Notes under the pieces: generated by a model
The model's database searches: none
Seen by the model: the letters and a program-made list of their open reading frames with translations, nothing else
Told to the model about the DNA's origin: nothing
Part shown: positions 6,173 to 13,597 of the stretch, piece after piece
Layout: each line of letters begins with the position of its first letter
Numbering within the stretch: the first letter of the stretch is position 1
Virus record (IMG/VR): IMGVR_UViG_3300044626_001398
Location: 1 to 20,127 of that record
Length of the DNA: 20,127 nucleotides
From: a virus
Strand: one strand, 5' to 3'
Translations under genes and position numbers: made by a program

Positions 6173-6832
6173 ATGGCTACCACTTACACCAACCTGTATA
6201 ACAGCATCATCGATGCTACGGAAAACGAGGACCCAGAATTCGCGGCCCGAATCCCCACTTTTGTGGATCAGGTTCGGATGCGACTTGCCCGGGACATCGA
6301 CACTTACGGCTTCGTCGTATACGCCACCGTTTCCGCGTCTGCTGGTAACCCCCTGCTTACCCTCCCCGCAGATTCTCTGATCGTTAAATCTCTCAACTAC
6401 ATCGACTCCGGTTCCTACAGCCAGTTGATTCTTCGAACCGATGAATTTCTCCGTGAATACTGGCCGGTGCGGACTTCCATTGGGGTTCCCAAATACTACG
6501 CCAAGCGGGGACACGACACCATCCTCCTGGCTCCCGCGCCCGCATCTTCGGCCGCCATCGAAATTTCCTACGTTCAGATCCCCGTCTCAATCGGGTCCGT
6601 GGGTACCTCCACCAATTGGCTTACCGATTTCGCCCCCGAGGCCCTCTTCTACGGGTGCATGCACGAAGCTAACATGTTCATGAAGAACTATCAGGCTGCC
6701 AGCATGTGGGAATCTAAGTACCAGGATGCCGTGGCCAAGCTTCGCAACGAGGCGCGGCGTACCCGCCAGGACGACAACCTCAACAATGCCTCCCCTGCCG
6801 GAGGTGACAACACCCTGCAAGGAGGCGTCTAA
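6173..6832 (+). CDS. SU10-type head-tail adaptor-like protein
   Basis: A 219-residue protein. The N-terminus, TYTNLYNSIIDATENEDPEFAARIPTFV, is a helical opening followed by a region with RMRLARDIDT (35-44), LTLPADSLIVKSL (62-74), GVPKYYAKRG (104-113), ILLAPAPASSAAIEISYVQIP (117-137) and the C-terminal helix from 155 (PEALFYGCMHEANMFMKN, WESKYQDAVAKLRNEARR). This order (helix, PxDxxxxxSL, GxPKYYA, APxP, AL..GC..EA..F, YxxA...L..EA) is that of the adaptor family typified by phage SU10 and phiEco32-like viruses, which forms the ring below the portal. GGAGGT precedes the ATG. Together with the protein at 112 the phage has two adaptor-like proteins. Confidence 0.75.
   Translation: MATTYTNLYNSIIDATENEDPEFAARIPTFVDQVRMRLARDIDTYGFVVYATVSASAGNPLLTLPADSLIVKSLNYIDSGSYSQLILRTDEFLREYWPVRTSIGVPKYYAKRGHDTILLAPAPASSAAIEISYVQIPVSIGSVGTSTNWLTDFAPEALFYGCMHEANMFMKNYQAASMWESKYQDAVAKLRNEARRTRQDDNLNNASPAGGDNTLQGGV
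6819..6825 (+). promoter_or_regulatory. Strong Shine-Dalgarno for the fibre gene at 6832
   Basis: AAGGAGG lies six bases before ATG 6832, inside the last codons of the adaptor gene, whose TAA overlaps this ATG. Confidence 0.75.
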
Positions 6833-8604
6833 TGCCCTCTACATATTCATCCTCCCTCCGCCTGGAGTTGATGGCGACCGGGGAAAACTCCAATACCTGG
6901 GGCGGCAAGACCAATAACAACCTCAATCTTTTGGAACAGGCCATCACTGGCTACGAGGCCATCACCCTCGCTTCTGCCTCTTCCACCTATTCTCTTTCCG
7001 TCGCGGATGCTTCTGCCTCCCCGGGGCGCAATGCCTTCATCGAATTCAAGGGTACCGTCGCCTCCGCCATTAGCATCGTTATCCCTGACATCGAGAAAGG
7101 CTACTGGGTCAAAAACAGCGCCACTGGATCTCCCCTCATCTTCCGTACCTCTTCGGGGACAGGTGTCACTCTTCCCACCAACCAGTGGGTTTTCCTCATC
7201 AGTGACGGTGCTTCCGTGGTGGATACCACCCCCACCTCCCTTACCAATTACGCCCGCCTCAACGCCAACAACAGCTTCTCTGGTGAAAACATCTTCACCG
7301 ATGCGGTCACTATCCTGGGAGAATTCCAAACTTCCTCTATTATCGCATCCGAAGCTTTCTTTTTCTCTACAGTCAACATCGCGAACGCCAGTGTTTCTGG
7401 GAGTTTCACGGTTTCTGGCGTGTCTACTTTCACTTCCGTAGTCAACGTCCGCGCCAACCTCAGCGTCACCGGAGCCACGAACCTAGTTGGTAACGTGGTG
7501 GTTTCCGGCGTCGCTACCCTGGCTTCTGCTGTGGACATCAAAGGCGCAACTTCTCTGGCTTCTACCTTGGTTGTTGGCGGCAACACCACGCTCAACGGCA
7601 GCGTCAGCGTGTCTGGAAGTTTCGCTGTTTCCGGGGCATCTACTTTCACTTCTGTCGTCAACATCCGGGCCAACGCCTCCGTAGTAGGCAACTTTCTAGT
7701 TTCGGGATCTACCATCCTAGCGTCTGCGGTAGACATCAGGGGGGCAACTTCTCTTGCGTCCACGTTGGTCGTCGCAGGTAACGCTACTTTCAATAGCAAC
7801 GTCAGCGTTTCCGGGACGTTGACTCTTCCCGCTGGAAGTAGGATTCGGACATCCGGGCCGCTTACTTCTGAGTTTAACGGCCATGTCGATTTTGGACCAA
7901 CTAGCGTTTGTTTTGTGACTTTTCGGCCTAACGCTGTATCCCAATTTCAAGGACCAGTACGAATTGACACTGTGATAGTTTCGTGTTCTAACACGACGTT
8001 TTTTCTCACAGATTTCTCCATGATCTCGTTTTCAGAGATCGGATCGGTGAACCCTCGTATTTATGGGACTGGTACTTCGGCAACCCAGAACATCAATATA
8101 GTTACTGCCGATGCCGGAATAGTAATTACCACCGATATCGGAATAGATTCGACCCTCAGCCTGTATGCTAACAACATTGTTGCGACAGGTTTCTTCACGG
8201 TAAGTGCTGGAAGATTTAACGTAGATACCTCTACGGTATTCACCAGCGGGGTGCAGATCGAAGGCAGCGCGGTAGCTTTGGGATCTGGTCAAATCCCGGA
8301 AGGATCTCAACTTCTGGTGATTTACAATGGCACTGCCCCTGTCTCTTCGACAGCAGACGGCGTCATTTTGTACGCTCAAGACATTGCGTCTAGTAGCGAG
8401 TTGCGAGTCCGAGATGAGGCAGGTAACGTCACTACTCTTTCTCCGCATAACTTTCAATTGTGCGGAGGGCCGTCTGAAGACTTGGCTTGGTCCTACTACG
8501 GAGAAAAGAATGGCAAGGCCATCAACGTAGACATGCTGAAGCTGGCTCGGGTCCTTGAAAAACTTTCTGGGGAGAAACTGGTGTACGTGGGAGATGCGCC
8601 ATGA
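6832..8604 (+). CDS. Tail fibre-like protein with attachment, repeat and tip regions
   Basis: A 590-residue protein. Residues 1-45 (SLRLELMATGENSNTWG, TNNNLNLLEQAITGYEAI) are a widely shared phage fibre N-terminus thought to attach to the tail. Residues about 120-340 are beta repeats with VSGxSTFTSVVN and LASAVDI.GATSLASTLVV motifs, likely a triple-stranded beta-helical shaft. A more variable and AT-richer part (about 345-495) precedes a C-terminal module: AADGVILYAQD-like segment, ELRVRDEAGNVTTLSPH, then DLAWSYYGEKNGKAINVDM and a Leu-rich helix ending GEKLVYV. That ending recurs on unrelated phage fibres and may aid trimerisation. It is probably a host-recognition fibre; the receptor is unknown. 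The stop overlaps the next ATG. Confidence 0.75.
   Translation: MPSTYSSSLRLELMATGENSNTWGGKTNNNLNLLEQAITGYEAITLASASSTYSLSVADASASPGRNAFIEFKGTVASAISIVIPDIEKGYWVKNSATGSPLIFRTSSGTGVTLPTNQWVFLISDGASVVDTTPTSLTNYARLNANNSFSGENIFTDAVTILGEFQTSSIIASEAFFFSTVNIANASVSGSFTVSGVSTFTSVVNVRANLSVTGATNLVGNVVVSGVATLASAVDIKGATSLASTLVVGGNTTLNGSVSVSGSFAVSGASTFTSVVNIRANASVVGNFLVSGSTILASAVDIRGATSLASTLVVAGNATFNSNVSVSGTLTLPAGSRIRTSGPLTSEFNGHVDFGPTSVCFVTFRPNAVSQFQGPVRIDTVIVSCSNTTFFLTDFSMISFSEIGSVNPRIYGTGTSATQNINIVTADAGIVITTDIGIDSTLSLYANNIVATGFFTVSAGRFNVDTSTVFTSGVQIEGSAVALGSGQIPEGSQLLVIYNGTAPVSSTADGVILYAQDIASSSELRVRDEAGNVTTLSPHNFQLCGGPSEDLAWSYYGEKNGKAINVDMLKLARVLEKLSGEKLVYVGDAP
7411..7842 (+). repeat. Two approximately 72-codon repeats in the fibre shaft
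   Basis: The segment beginning VSGVSTFTSVVNVRAN at 7411 recurs as VSGASTFTSVVNIRAN at 7627, 216 bases later. In each copy it is followed by LASAVDI, GATSLASTLVV and a GN.T.N end. A few residues in the middle differ in length between the copies. The right boundary is approximate. Confidence 0.65.
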
Positions 8605-8774
8605 ACGATGATAGCGTAAAGACCGCCGTCGATGTCGCATCTGTTGCCACTGTCGTCGGTACTCTTGCGGGTATGCTTCCAGCGATTGCGGCGCTTTTCA
8701 CCATCCTGTGGACGGCGATTCGGATCTACGAGTCTCCTACCGTTCAAAACCTTCTGAAGAAGTTCCGTGGCTGA
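8601..8774 (+). CDS. 57-residue holin-like membrane protein
   Basis: ATG 8601 overlaps the fibre stop (ATGA), and the frame closes at TGA 8772-8774. The product begins MNDDSVKTAVDVASVATVVG, has a hydrophobic stretch from about residue 13 to 41 with a Gly-Met-Leu-Pro break (LAGMLPAIAALFTILWTAI), and ends basic (NLLKKFRG). Small proteins with MLP.IAAL.TI.WTAIRIYE occur among structural genes of T7-like marine phages and are usually named holin or hypothetical. A holin-like role in lysis is therefore plausible but unproven, as no endolysin is adjacent. GGGAG, eight to nine bases upstream, is a fair ribosome site. Confidence 0.7.
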   Translation: MNDDSVKTAVDVASVATVVGTLAGMLPAIAALFTILWTAIRIYESPTVQNLLKKFRG

Positions 8775-10599
8775 CCGTCCTCAACTCGTCCCTGTAAAGC
8801 AGCGCCCCGGCATCGTCCGCGAGTTGACTCGCTATGCGGGAGAGGGCGGCTGGTACGACGGTGACAAAATAAGATTCAGGTCCGGACTCCCCGAGAAAAT
8901 CGGCGGCTGGCAAAATGTCAATGGTATTGCAAACAGCGATTTGGTCCCCGGTGCGGGGAGGGCTCTCTTCTCCTGGGTGACCCAGCCTGGAATCAAGTAT
9001 GTCGCCTTGGGCACCAACTCCCACTTGATGATTTGGGACGGCGGCAAATTTTTCGACATCACTCCCATCAGTGTTTCCGTTTCCGTCACAAACGCCATCA
9101 GTACTTCCGCCGGATCCACAACCATCAGGCTTTCCGTCACTTCCCACAACCGCACCACTGGTGACTACATCTACTTTACCTCGGTTGCCACCACTGCGGG
9201 CGGCAACATTCATCCTGTATCCGCCCCGCTTGGCGGCTATCGTGTTTCCGTAATCGACCCTAATACCCTCTCCATTGATGTCGGGGTTACGGCAGCGGCA
9301 ACTAGCGCCACTTGCGGCGGAGCCATTACCGGCTACTTCCTGGTTTCTTCAGGTCCTGTTTCCAACACTCTCAACAATGGGTGGGGTGGCGGAGTGTGGG
9401 GCGGCCTTACGGGATGGGGCAGCCCTCTGCAAAATCTGACTCCCCTCCAAAATTGGAGTCTTGATAACTGGGGCGAAGACTTGGTTGCCTGCCCCCGCAA
9501 CGGCGCCATTTACTACTGGGACAGCAGCGGGGGCACTGCCAGCCGAGCATACCTTGTCTCGACTTCCCCTTCCCAAAATACTCAGATCTTGGTTTCCCCA
9601 GAAGACCGCCACCTTATCGCCTTTGGTTGTCCTGACGCCCTCACCAGTGTAGTCAATCCTCTATACATCCGATGGTGCAACCAGGAATCCATCAACGATT
9701 GGAATGCCTCCGCTACCAACACCGCCGGAGACAAAGTCCTATCCGGGGCCACTAAGATTGTGGCGGCCCGGCGCACTAGGGGCCAGATTCTTATCTGGAC
9801 CGACGAGTCCCTTTTTGCAATGCAGCAAATCGGGCCGCCCTACACCTTTGGCTTCCAACTTGTCGGAACCAATTGCGGTGTCTTGGGCCCTAACGCCATC
9901 ACCGAAGTGGGCGGCAAAACTTTCTGGATGGCTGATGAACGCTTCATGGTATACGATGGTGCGGCGGCGCGCCCGATGAAATGCGACGTACTTCGGTACG
10001 TCTTCGATGCTCTCGACACCTCCCAACTTGACAAGATCGCTTGCGGCAGCAACTCTGCCTTCAACGAAGTCATTTGGTTCTACCCCACCACTTCGGGAGA
10101 AGTCGATAACTACGTCATCTACGATTACATGCAGGACGTTTGGAGCATCGGTACCTTGGTACGTACCGCATGGTTGGATCAAGGCGTCAATGCCTACCCT
10201 ATCGCTGCGTCGTACGAGGCTTCTGGTACTCGTCTCTACTACCACGAATTCGGCGCCAACGCCGATGGCGCGGCCATTAATTCCTACATTGAGTCAAATC
10301 TTTTTGATCTCAACGCTGGCCAGGAATTGATGTACGTGGACCGCATCATCCCGGACTTCAGTGACAGGGCTGGCGGCCCCATGCAGGGCAACCTTCAACT
10401 TACTCTTGCAGCCGTCAAGTACCCCAACTCCCCCACAGAAACTTCCAAGGGTCCGTACACCGTATCCGCCACCACCCAAAAAATCGACACACGGTTGCGT
10501 GGACGCCATGCCTACTACCGTATCGAAAGCAACGACGTTGGAGCTTCGTGGCGAATGGGTACGCTGCGTTTTCGCCTCACCGCAGATGGTGAACGATGA
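8767..10599 (+). CDS. Tail nozzle/hub-type protein
   Basis: A 610-residue protein whose GTG start (8767) overlaps the membrane-protein gene by eight bases; the next in-frame ATG is far inside. It opens PQLVPVKQRPGIVRELTRYAGEGGWYDGDKIRFR and SGLPEKIGGWQ, has an inserted Thr/Ser-rich domain (about 100-195), then repeated beta blades: WSLDNWGEDLVACPRNGAIYYW, IRWCNQESINDWNA, WMADERFMVYDGAA, CGSNSAFNEVIWFYP, YVIYDYMQDVWSIGTLVRTAWLD and LYYHEFG. This blade-like series matches the tail proteins that close the lower end of podovirus tails (P22 gp10-type or T7 gp12-type nozzle). It would bind the adaptor ring and hold the DNA until ejection. No catalytic site was seen. The stop overlaps the next ATG. 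Confidence 0.7.
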   Translation: MADRPQLVPVKQRPGIVRELTRYAGEGGWYDGDKIRFRSGLPEKIGGWQNVNGIANSDLVPGAGRALFSWVTQPGIKYVALGTNSHLMIWDGGKFFDITPISVSVSVTNAISTSAGSTTIRLSVTSHNRTTGDYIYFTSVATTAGGNIHPVSAPLGGYRVSVIDPNTLSIDVGVTAAATSATCGGAITGYFLVSSGPVSNTLNNGWGGGVWGGLTGWGSPLQNLTPLQNWSLDNWGEDLVACPRNGAIYYWDSSGGTASRAYLVSTSPSQNTQILVSPEDRHLIAFGCPDALTSVVNPLYIRWCNQESINDWNASATNTAGDKVLSGATKIVAARRTRGQILIWTDESLFAMQQIGPPYTFGFQLVGTNCGVLGPNAITEVGGKTFWMADERFMVYDGAAARPMKCDVLRYVFDALDTSQLDKIACGSNSAFNEVIWFYPTTSGEVDNYVIYDYMQDVWSIGTLVRTAWLDQGVNAYPIAASYEASGTRLYYHEFGANADGAAINSYIESNLFDLNAGQELMYVDRIIPDFSDRAGGPMQGNLQLTLAAVKYPNSPTETSKGPYTVSATTQKIDTRLRGRHAYYRIESNDVGASWRMGTLRFRLTADGER

Positions 10600-10856
10600 A
10601 ACCTATCCTTCCTCTCCCGCCCCCGTCTCTTCCTCCCGATGCCCAAATGGCTTGGGCTGAGTTGAATCGGGTTCTCACCCTATACCATGCTCAGGTAGTG
10701 ACGGGTCCTGCCGTTACCGGCTATACTCTCACCGGCGCTACCCCCACCAGCGCCACCCTAAACCTGGGTAGCATCAACGTCACTGCCGTAGCTATCACTG
10801 TCGCCAAACTCATCACCGATCTGCAATCCAAAAATCTCATAAAGGTGCAACAATGA
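10596..10856 (+). CDS. Small conserved phage protein
   Basis: An 86-residue protein. The Pro-rich start (PILPLPPPSLPPDAQ) is followed by a helix (MAWAELNRVLTLYHAQ), a Thr-rich strand region (TGYTLTGATPTSATLNL) and a C-terminal helix (AVAITVAKLITDLQSKNLI). Small proteins with a closing strand-plus-helix of the type VLATLI.DL...G.. are common next to nozzle genes in related phages; no function is known to me. ATG 10596 overlaps the preceding stop and TGA 10854-10856 overlaps the next ATG, so it sits in a tightly coupled series. Confidence 0.6.
   Translation: MKPILPLPPPSLPPDAQMAWAELNRVLTLYHAQVVTGPAVTGYTLTGATPTSATLNLGSINVTAVAITVAKLITDLQSKNLIKVQQ
10842..10847 (+). promoter_or_regulatory. Shine-Dalgarno for the 10853 gene
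   Basis: AAGGTG lies five bases before ATG 10853, inside the end of the upstream small gene. Confidence 0.6.
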
Positions 10857-12235
10857 GGGGCATCGATTCTGTCATGAAGGGATACGCCGCCGGGGGCAGC
10901 GTCAACCCCTTCACCGCTTATGCCGGGGGAGGAGTCAATCCCTTCACGGCTTTGGCGGCCCTTCCTTCTCGACCTACCTATGCCCCTTCGCAAGTTTCCG
11001 TGACCCCCGTTTCCACTCCCGGGTACATGTCCATCTACGGCAATCTTTCCGCCGTGGCTGCAGAACAGGCCCGGCGCAGAGCCTCCACTTCGGTACCAGA
11101 TACCGCCATTGCCATCTCCACTCCGGGAACCAATGAATCTGTGAGTCAGGGCGTCCATACCCTAGGAGATTTCGTGCCCGCTCCTACCACCCAAAGCACC
11201 CCGGGGGAAGGAATTGTCACCATCTCCTCTCCCTCCAATCCTATGGCTGATGCCCTAAGCAGGTACGGTGGCGAATTGCCTGGGGCTGATATTGCCAACC
11301 CTACAGCAACCATGCTTGCCAATGCTCTCGATGCTTACGGGGGCGAGGTTCCAGGTCTAGATGCTACTCCTATGACTCAACCTTCAGGGGGGTCTACCCT
11401 AGGAGATCTGGCGAAAGCCGGGTTAAGTGCCCTGACCTTTGGCCCCGCGTCTTTCTTTGACATCCTCGGAGGAATTGCGGCATCTCAGTACAAGGATCCT
11501 TCCGGCCCAGTCCAAACTCTGTCCCAGATGCTCACAGGTGCGCCCGGCTATTCTCCGGAGGCTCTCGCAGAAATGAAAGCCCGAGGGGAAGACGCAGGCA
11601 TAGCGGCTGCTCAAGCGATCCAAAGTGGCTACCTTACCCCGGATTTGGCAGCCACCATTCTCACCAACAATCCCAACCTTGTTGGCAGTGTTTCTCCCGC
11701 TGTGACTGCAATGGAAAACTACCTTAAATCCGAGACCCCTTCGCCAGAGTATTTTACTCCAGAAGTCTTGGACAATCTTCTCAGCAATCTCAGCGACAAT
11801 ACCATCACTCGCGACGAATCCAAGGCAGCCGTAGACGAAGCGTTTGGAAACATCGCGGGCCTCGGCGCCTACTCTCTTTCGACAGATACCGTTAGCGGCA
11901 GCGACGCTAGTGGTGGGGGATTCTCTGCGGGAGATGGGCAGCAGGACCCGGGAGGTGGCTGGGCTGAAGGCGGCTACATTCCCGGGAACAGCGGAGGCAT
12001 GGATGATGATGTGCCCGCAGTCATCGATGGCAAGCGACCCGCGCGACTGTCTTCTGGCGAATTCGTTTTTGATGCCGCAACCGTAGCCGCGTTTGGCGAT
12101 GGCAACAACGCGGCGGGGGCCCGCAAGTTGGACAAGTTGCGTAAAGCTATCCGCACCAAAGCCTACGGTCATCCCAAGCAACCACCTAAGAATTTTTCTG
12201 TGGGGGATTTGATTCGTGCTTATGACAGAAAGTGA
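10853..12235 (+). CDS. Virion protein with Gly-rich N-terminus and GEFVFDAATV C-terminal module
   Basis: A 460-residue protein. The N-terminus holds MKGYAAGGSVNPFTAYAGGGVNPFTALA, a short tandem duplication rich in Gly. The middle is Pro/Ser/Thr-rich with two similar stretches (PMADALSRYGGELPGAD and MLANALDAYGGEVPGLD), then helices (EALAEMKARGEDAGIAAAQAI). The C-terminus, with GGYIPGNSGGMDDDVPAVIDG, PARLSSGEFVFDAATVAAFGDGNNAAGARKLDKL, is a module I recognise from podovirus virion proteins and some T7-group proteins (SDGEFVIPADVV type). It is thought to be structural; its precise role is unknown. It lies directly before the acetyltransferase and internal-protein genes. Confidence 0.65.
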   Translation: MRGIDSVMKGYAAGGSVNPFTAYAGGGVNPFTALAALPSRPTYAPSQVSVTPVSTPGYMSIYGNLSAVAAEQARRRASTSVPDTAIAISTPGTNESVSQGVHTLGDFVPAPTTQSTPGEGIVTISSPSNPMADALSRYGGELPGADIANPTATMLANALDAYGGEVPGLDATPMTQPSGGSTLGDLAKAGLSALTFGPASFFDILGGIAASQYKDPSGPVQTLSQMLTGAPGYSPEALAEMKARGEDAGIAAAQAIQSGYLTPDLAATILTNNPNLVGSVSPAVTAMENYLKSETPSPEYFTPEVLDNLLSNLSDNTITRDESKAAVDEAFGNIAGLGAYSLSTDTVSGSDASGGGFSAGDGQQDPGGGWAEGGYIPGNSGGMDDDVPAVIDGKRPARLSSGEFVFDAATVAAFGDGNNAAGARKLDKLRKAIRTKAYGHPKQPPKNFSVGDLIRAYDRK

Positions 12236-12638
12236 CATTCCGCATATCCTTCCCCTTCTGCAGGAGATGCACGAAACCAGCCCCCTCAAATTGCCGCCCC
12301 TCTCCCTCCCCAAGGTAGAAGCTACCCTGCGCAATTGTTTGCGGGATGGCGTTGTCTTTCTTGCGCCTCGCTACGAAGGCATCCTGGCTCTCCGCCATTG
12401 CGCTTTCTGGTATAGCGATGCCACTTTTCTGGCAGACCAAGTCTTCTACGTTTCTGTCCACCATCGCAAATCTCGTCACGCCCTCCGCCTATTGTGCGCG
12501 GCCAAAGCCTATGCTAAAATGCGCAATCTTCCTCTCCTCATGGCCACTTCTCATGGGGGCGATGTGGAAAGGAAGAATAACTTCTACCAGCGCAGCGGGA
12601 TGCGGCTGATAGGCGGTGTTTTTGAAAGGGGACTCTAA
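12222..12638 (+). CDS. GNAT-type N-acetyltransferase-like protein
   Basis: A 138-residue protein with the short GNAT layout: an N-terminal helix-loop (SDIPHILPLLQEMHETS), strand segments (GVVFLAPRYEGILALRHCAFWYSDATFLADQVFYVSV), then HHRKSRHALRLLCAAKAYAKM (80-100), the place of the acetyl-CoA pyrophosphate loop, and FYQRSGMRLIGGVF (121-134), the usual motif-B end. The loop reads RKSRHA rather than the classical R/QxxGxG/A, common in phage members but leaving activity uncertain. GNAT proteins transfer acetyl from acetyl-CoA to an amine; the substrate here is unknown. ATG 12222 overlaps the upstream gene by 14 bases; GTG 12216 is an alternative. Being inside the structural block suggests late expression. 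Confidence 0.65.
   Translation: MTESDIPHILPLLQEMHETSPLKLPPLSLPKVEATLRNCLRDGVVFLAPRYEGILALRHCAFWYSDATFLADQVFYVSVHHRKSRHALRLLCAAKAYAKMRNLPLLMATSHGGDVERKNNFYQRSGMRLIGGVFERGL
12625..12632 (+). promoter_or_regulatory. Shine-Dalgarno-like element for the 12638 gene
   Basis: AAAGGGGA lies five bases before ATG 12638, within the last codons of the acetyltransferase gene, whose TAA overlaps the ATG. Confidence 0.5.
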
Positions 12639-13588
12639 TGGCTTTCCTGTGTTCCTCCAGCACAGACACCGTATCCACTACGGGTAGTACCACCCAGACA
12701 ATCCCCGCGTGGTACGAAGATGCACTGAAGCGTCTTGTCGCAGGCGGCGAAGCGGAACTGGAATCCCAGCCGTACCAGCGATACGATCCCAGCAAGCGGG
12801 TCGCTCCCCTTTCCCCCACAGAAACCGCCGCCATTTCGCAAGTCCCTCTGGCTGCTGGGTCGTATATGCCCGGCCTCTCGGCTGCGATGGGGGCCACGCT
12901 GGCGGGCACTCGCAGCCTTGCCCCCGAGGTGACCACGATGGGGGACAAGACTGTTACGACTCCGGGGGCCGATCTCTCCCCCTACATGAATCCCTACACT
13001 CAGTACGTCACCGACATCGCCCAGCGGGAAGCCATCCGCGATTACCAGAAGATGGTTCCACAAATGGGCTTCGAAGCTAGCCGCCAAGGTGCTTTTGGCG
13101 GCGCACGGTACGGTGTGCAGGAAGCCGAAAATCTTCGCAACTTAGGGCAGCGACTTTCTGACATCGAGACCCGGGGTTTGGAATCCGCCTTCACCGCAGG
13201 CACGGGCCTTTTTGAAAGGGAAGCCCAGCGCAATCTTGCCGCTGCCCCTATCTTTGGCAACATTGGGGCGCAAGCCCAGCAGCTAGGCCTCGGCGGGCTT
13301 CAGGCTACGATGCAGGCCCAGGCACTCCCACGTAGTCTTGAGCAGCAGCAGCGGGACCTGGAATTCCAGGAATACTTGCGAGGCCAAGGCTACGGGATGG
13401 GGCAACTGGGGGCTTTGTCCGGTTTGATCCGAGGTGTTTCTCCAGGGGGTACCACCACGACTACCAGCCAGCAACCTATCGCCCAGCAATCCCCCCTCTC
13501 CACTGCCGCGGGATTGGGCCTCGCGGGGGCAGGCATCTACAATCTTACAGGGGGCAAATTCAACCCCTTTTCTTTCTTTGGGAGTTGA
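12638..13588 (+). CDS. Internal virion-type protein (GAFGGARYG family)
   Basis: A 316-residue protein. It begins with a Ser/Thr-rich stretch leading to TIPAWYEDALKRL (21-33) and YQRYDPSKRVAPLS, then DLSPYMNPYTQYVTDIAQREAIRDYQK (112-138), ASRQGAFGGARYGVQEAENLRNLG (147-170), a long Gln/Ala-rich helix (about 170-260) and a C-terminal hydrophobic Gly-rich segment (STAAGLGLAGAGIYNLTGG) before a Phe-rich tail. The SPYM.PY..YV...QRE and GAFGG.R motifs are those of a common phage virion protein placed before ejection-protein genes. A role inside the particle or in DNA entry is inferred. Helical and mildly membrane-active character fits that. Confidence 0.65.
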   Translation: MAFLCSSSTDTVSTTGSTTQTIPAWYEDALKRLVAGGEAELESQPYQRYDPSKRVAPLSPTETAAISQVPLAAGSYMPGLSAAMGATLAGTRSLAPEVTTMGDKTVTTPGADLSPYMNPYTQYVTDIAQREAIRDYQKMVPQMGFEASRQGAFGGARYGVQEAENLRNLGQRLSDIETRGLESAFTAGTGLFEREAQRNLAAAPIFGNIGAQAQQLGLGGLQATMQAQALPRSLEQQQRDLEFQEYLRGQGYGMGQLGALSGLIRGVSPGGTTTTTSQQPIAQQSPLSTAAGLGLAGAGIYNLTGGKFNPFSFFGS

Positions 13589-13597
13589 GACTTCGCC

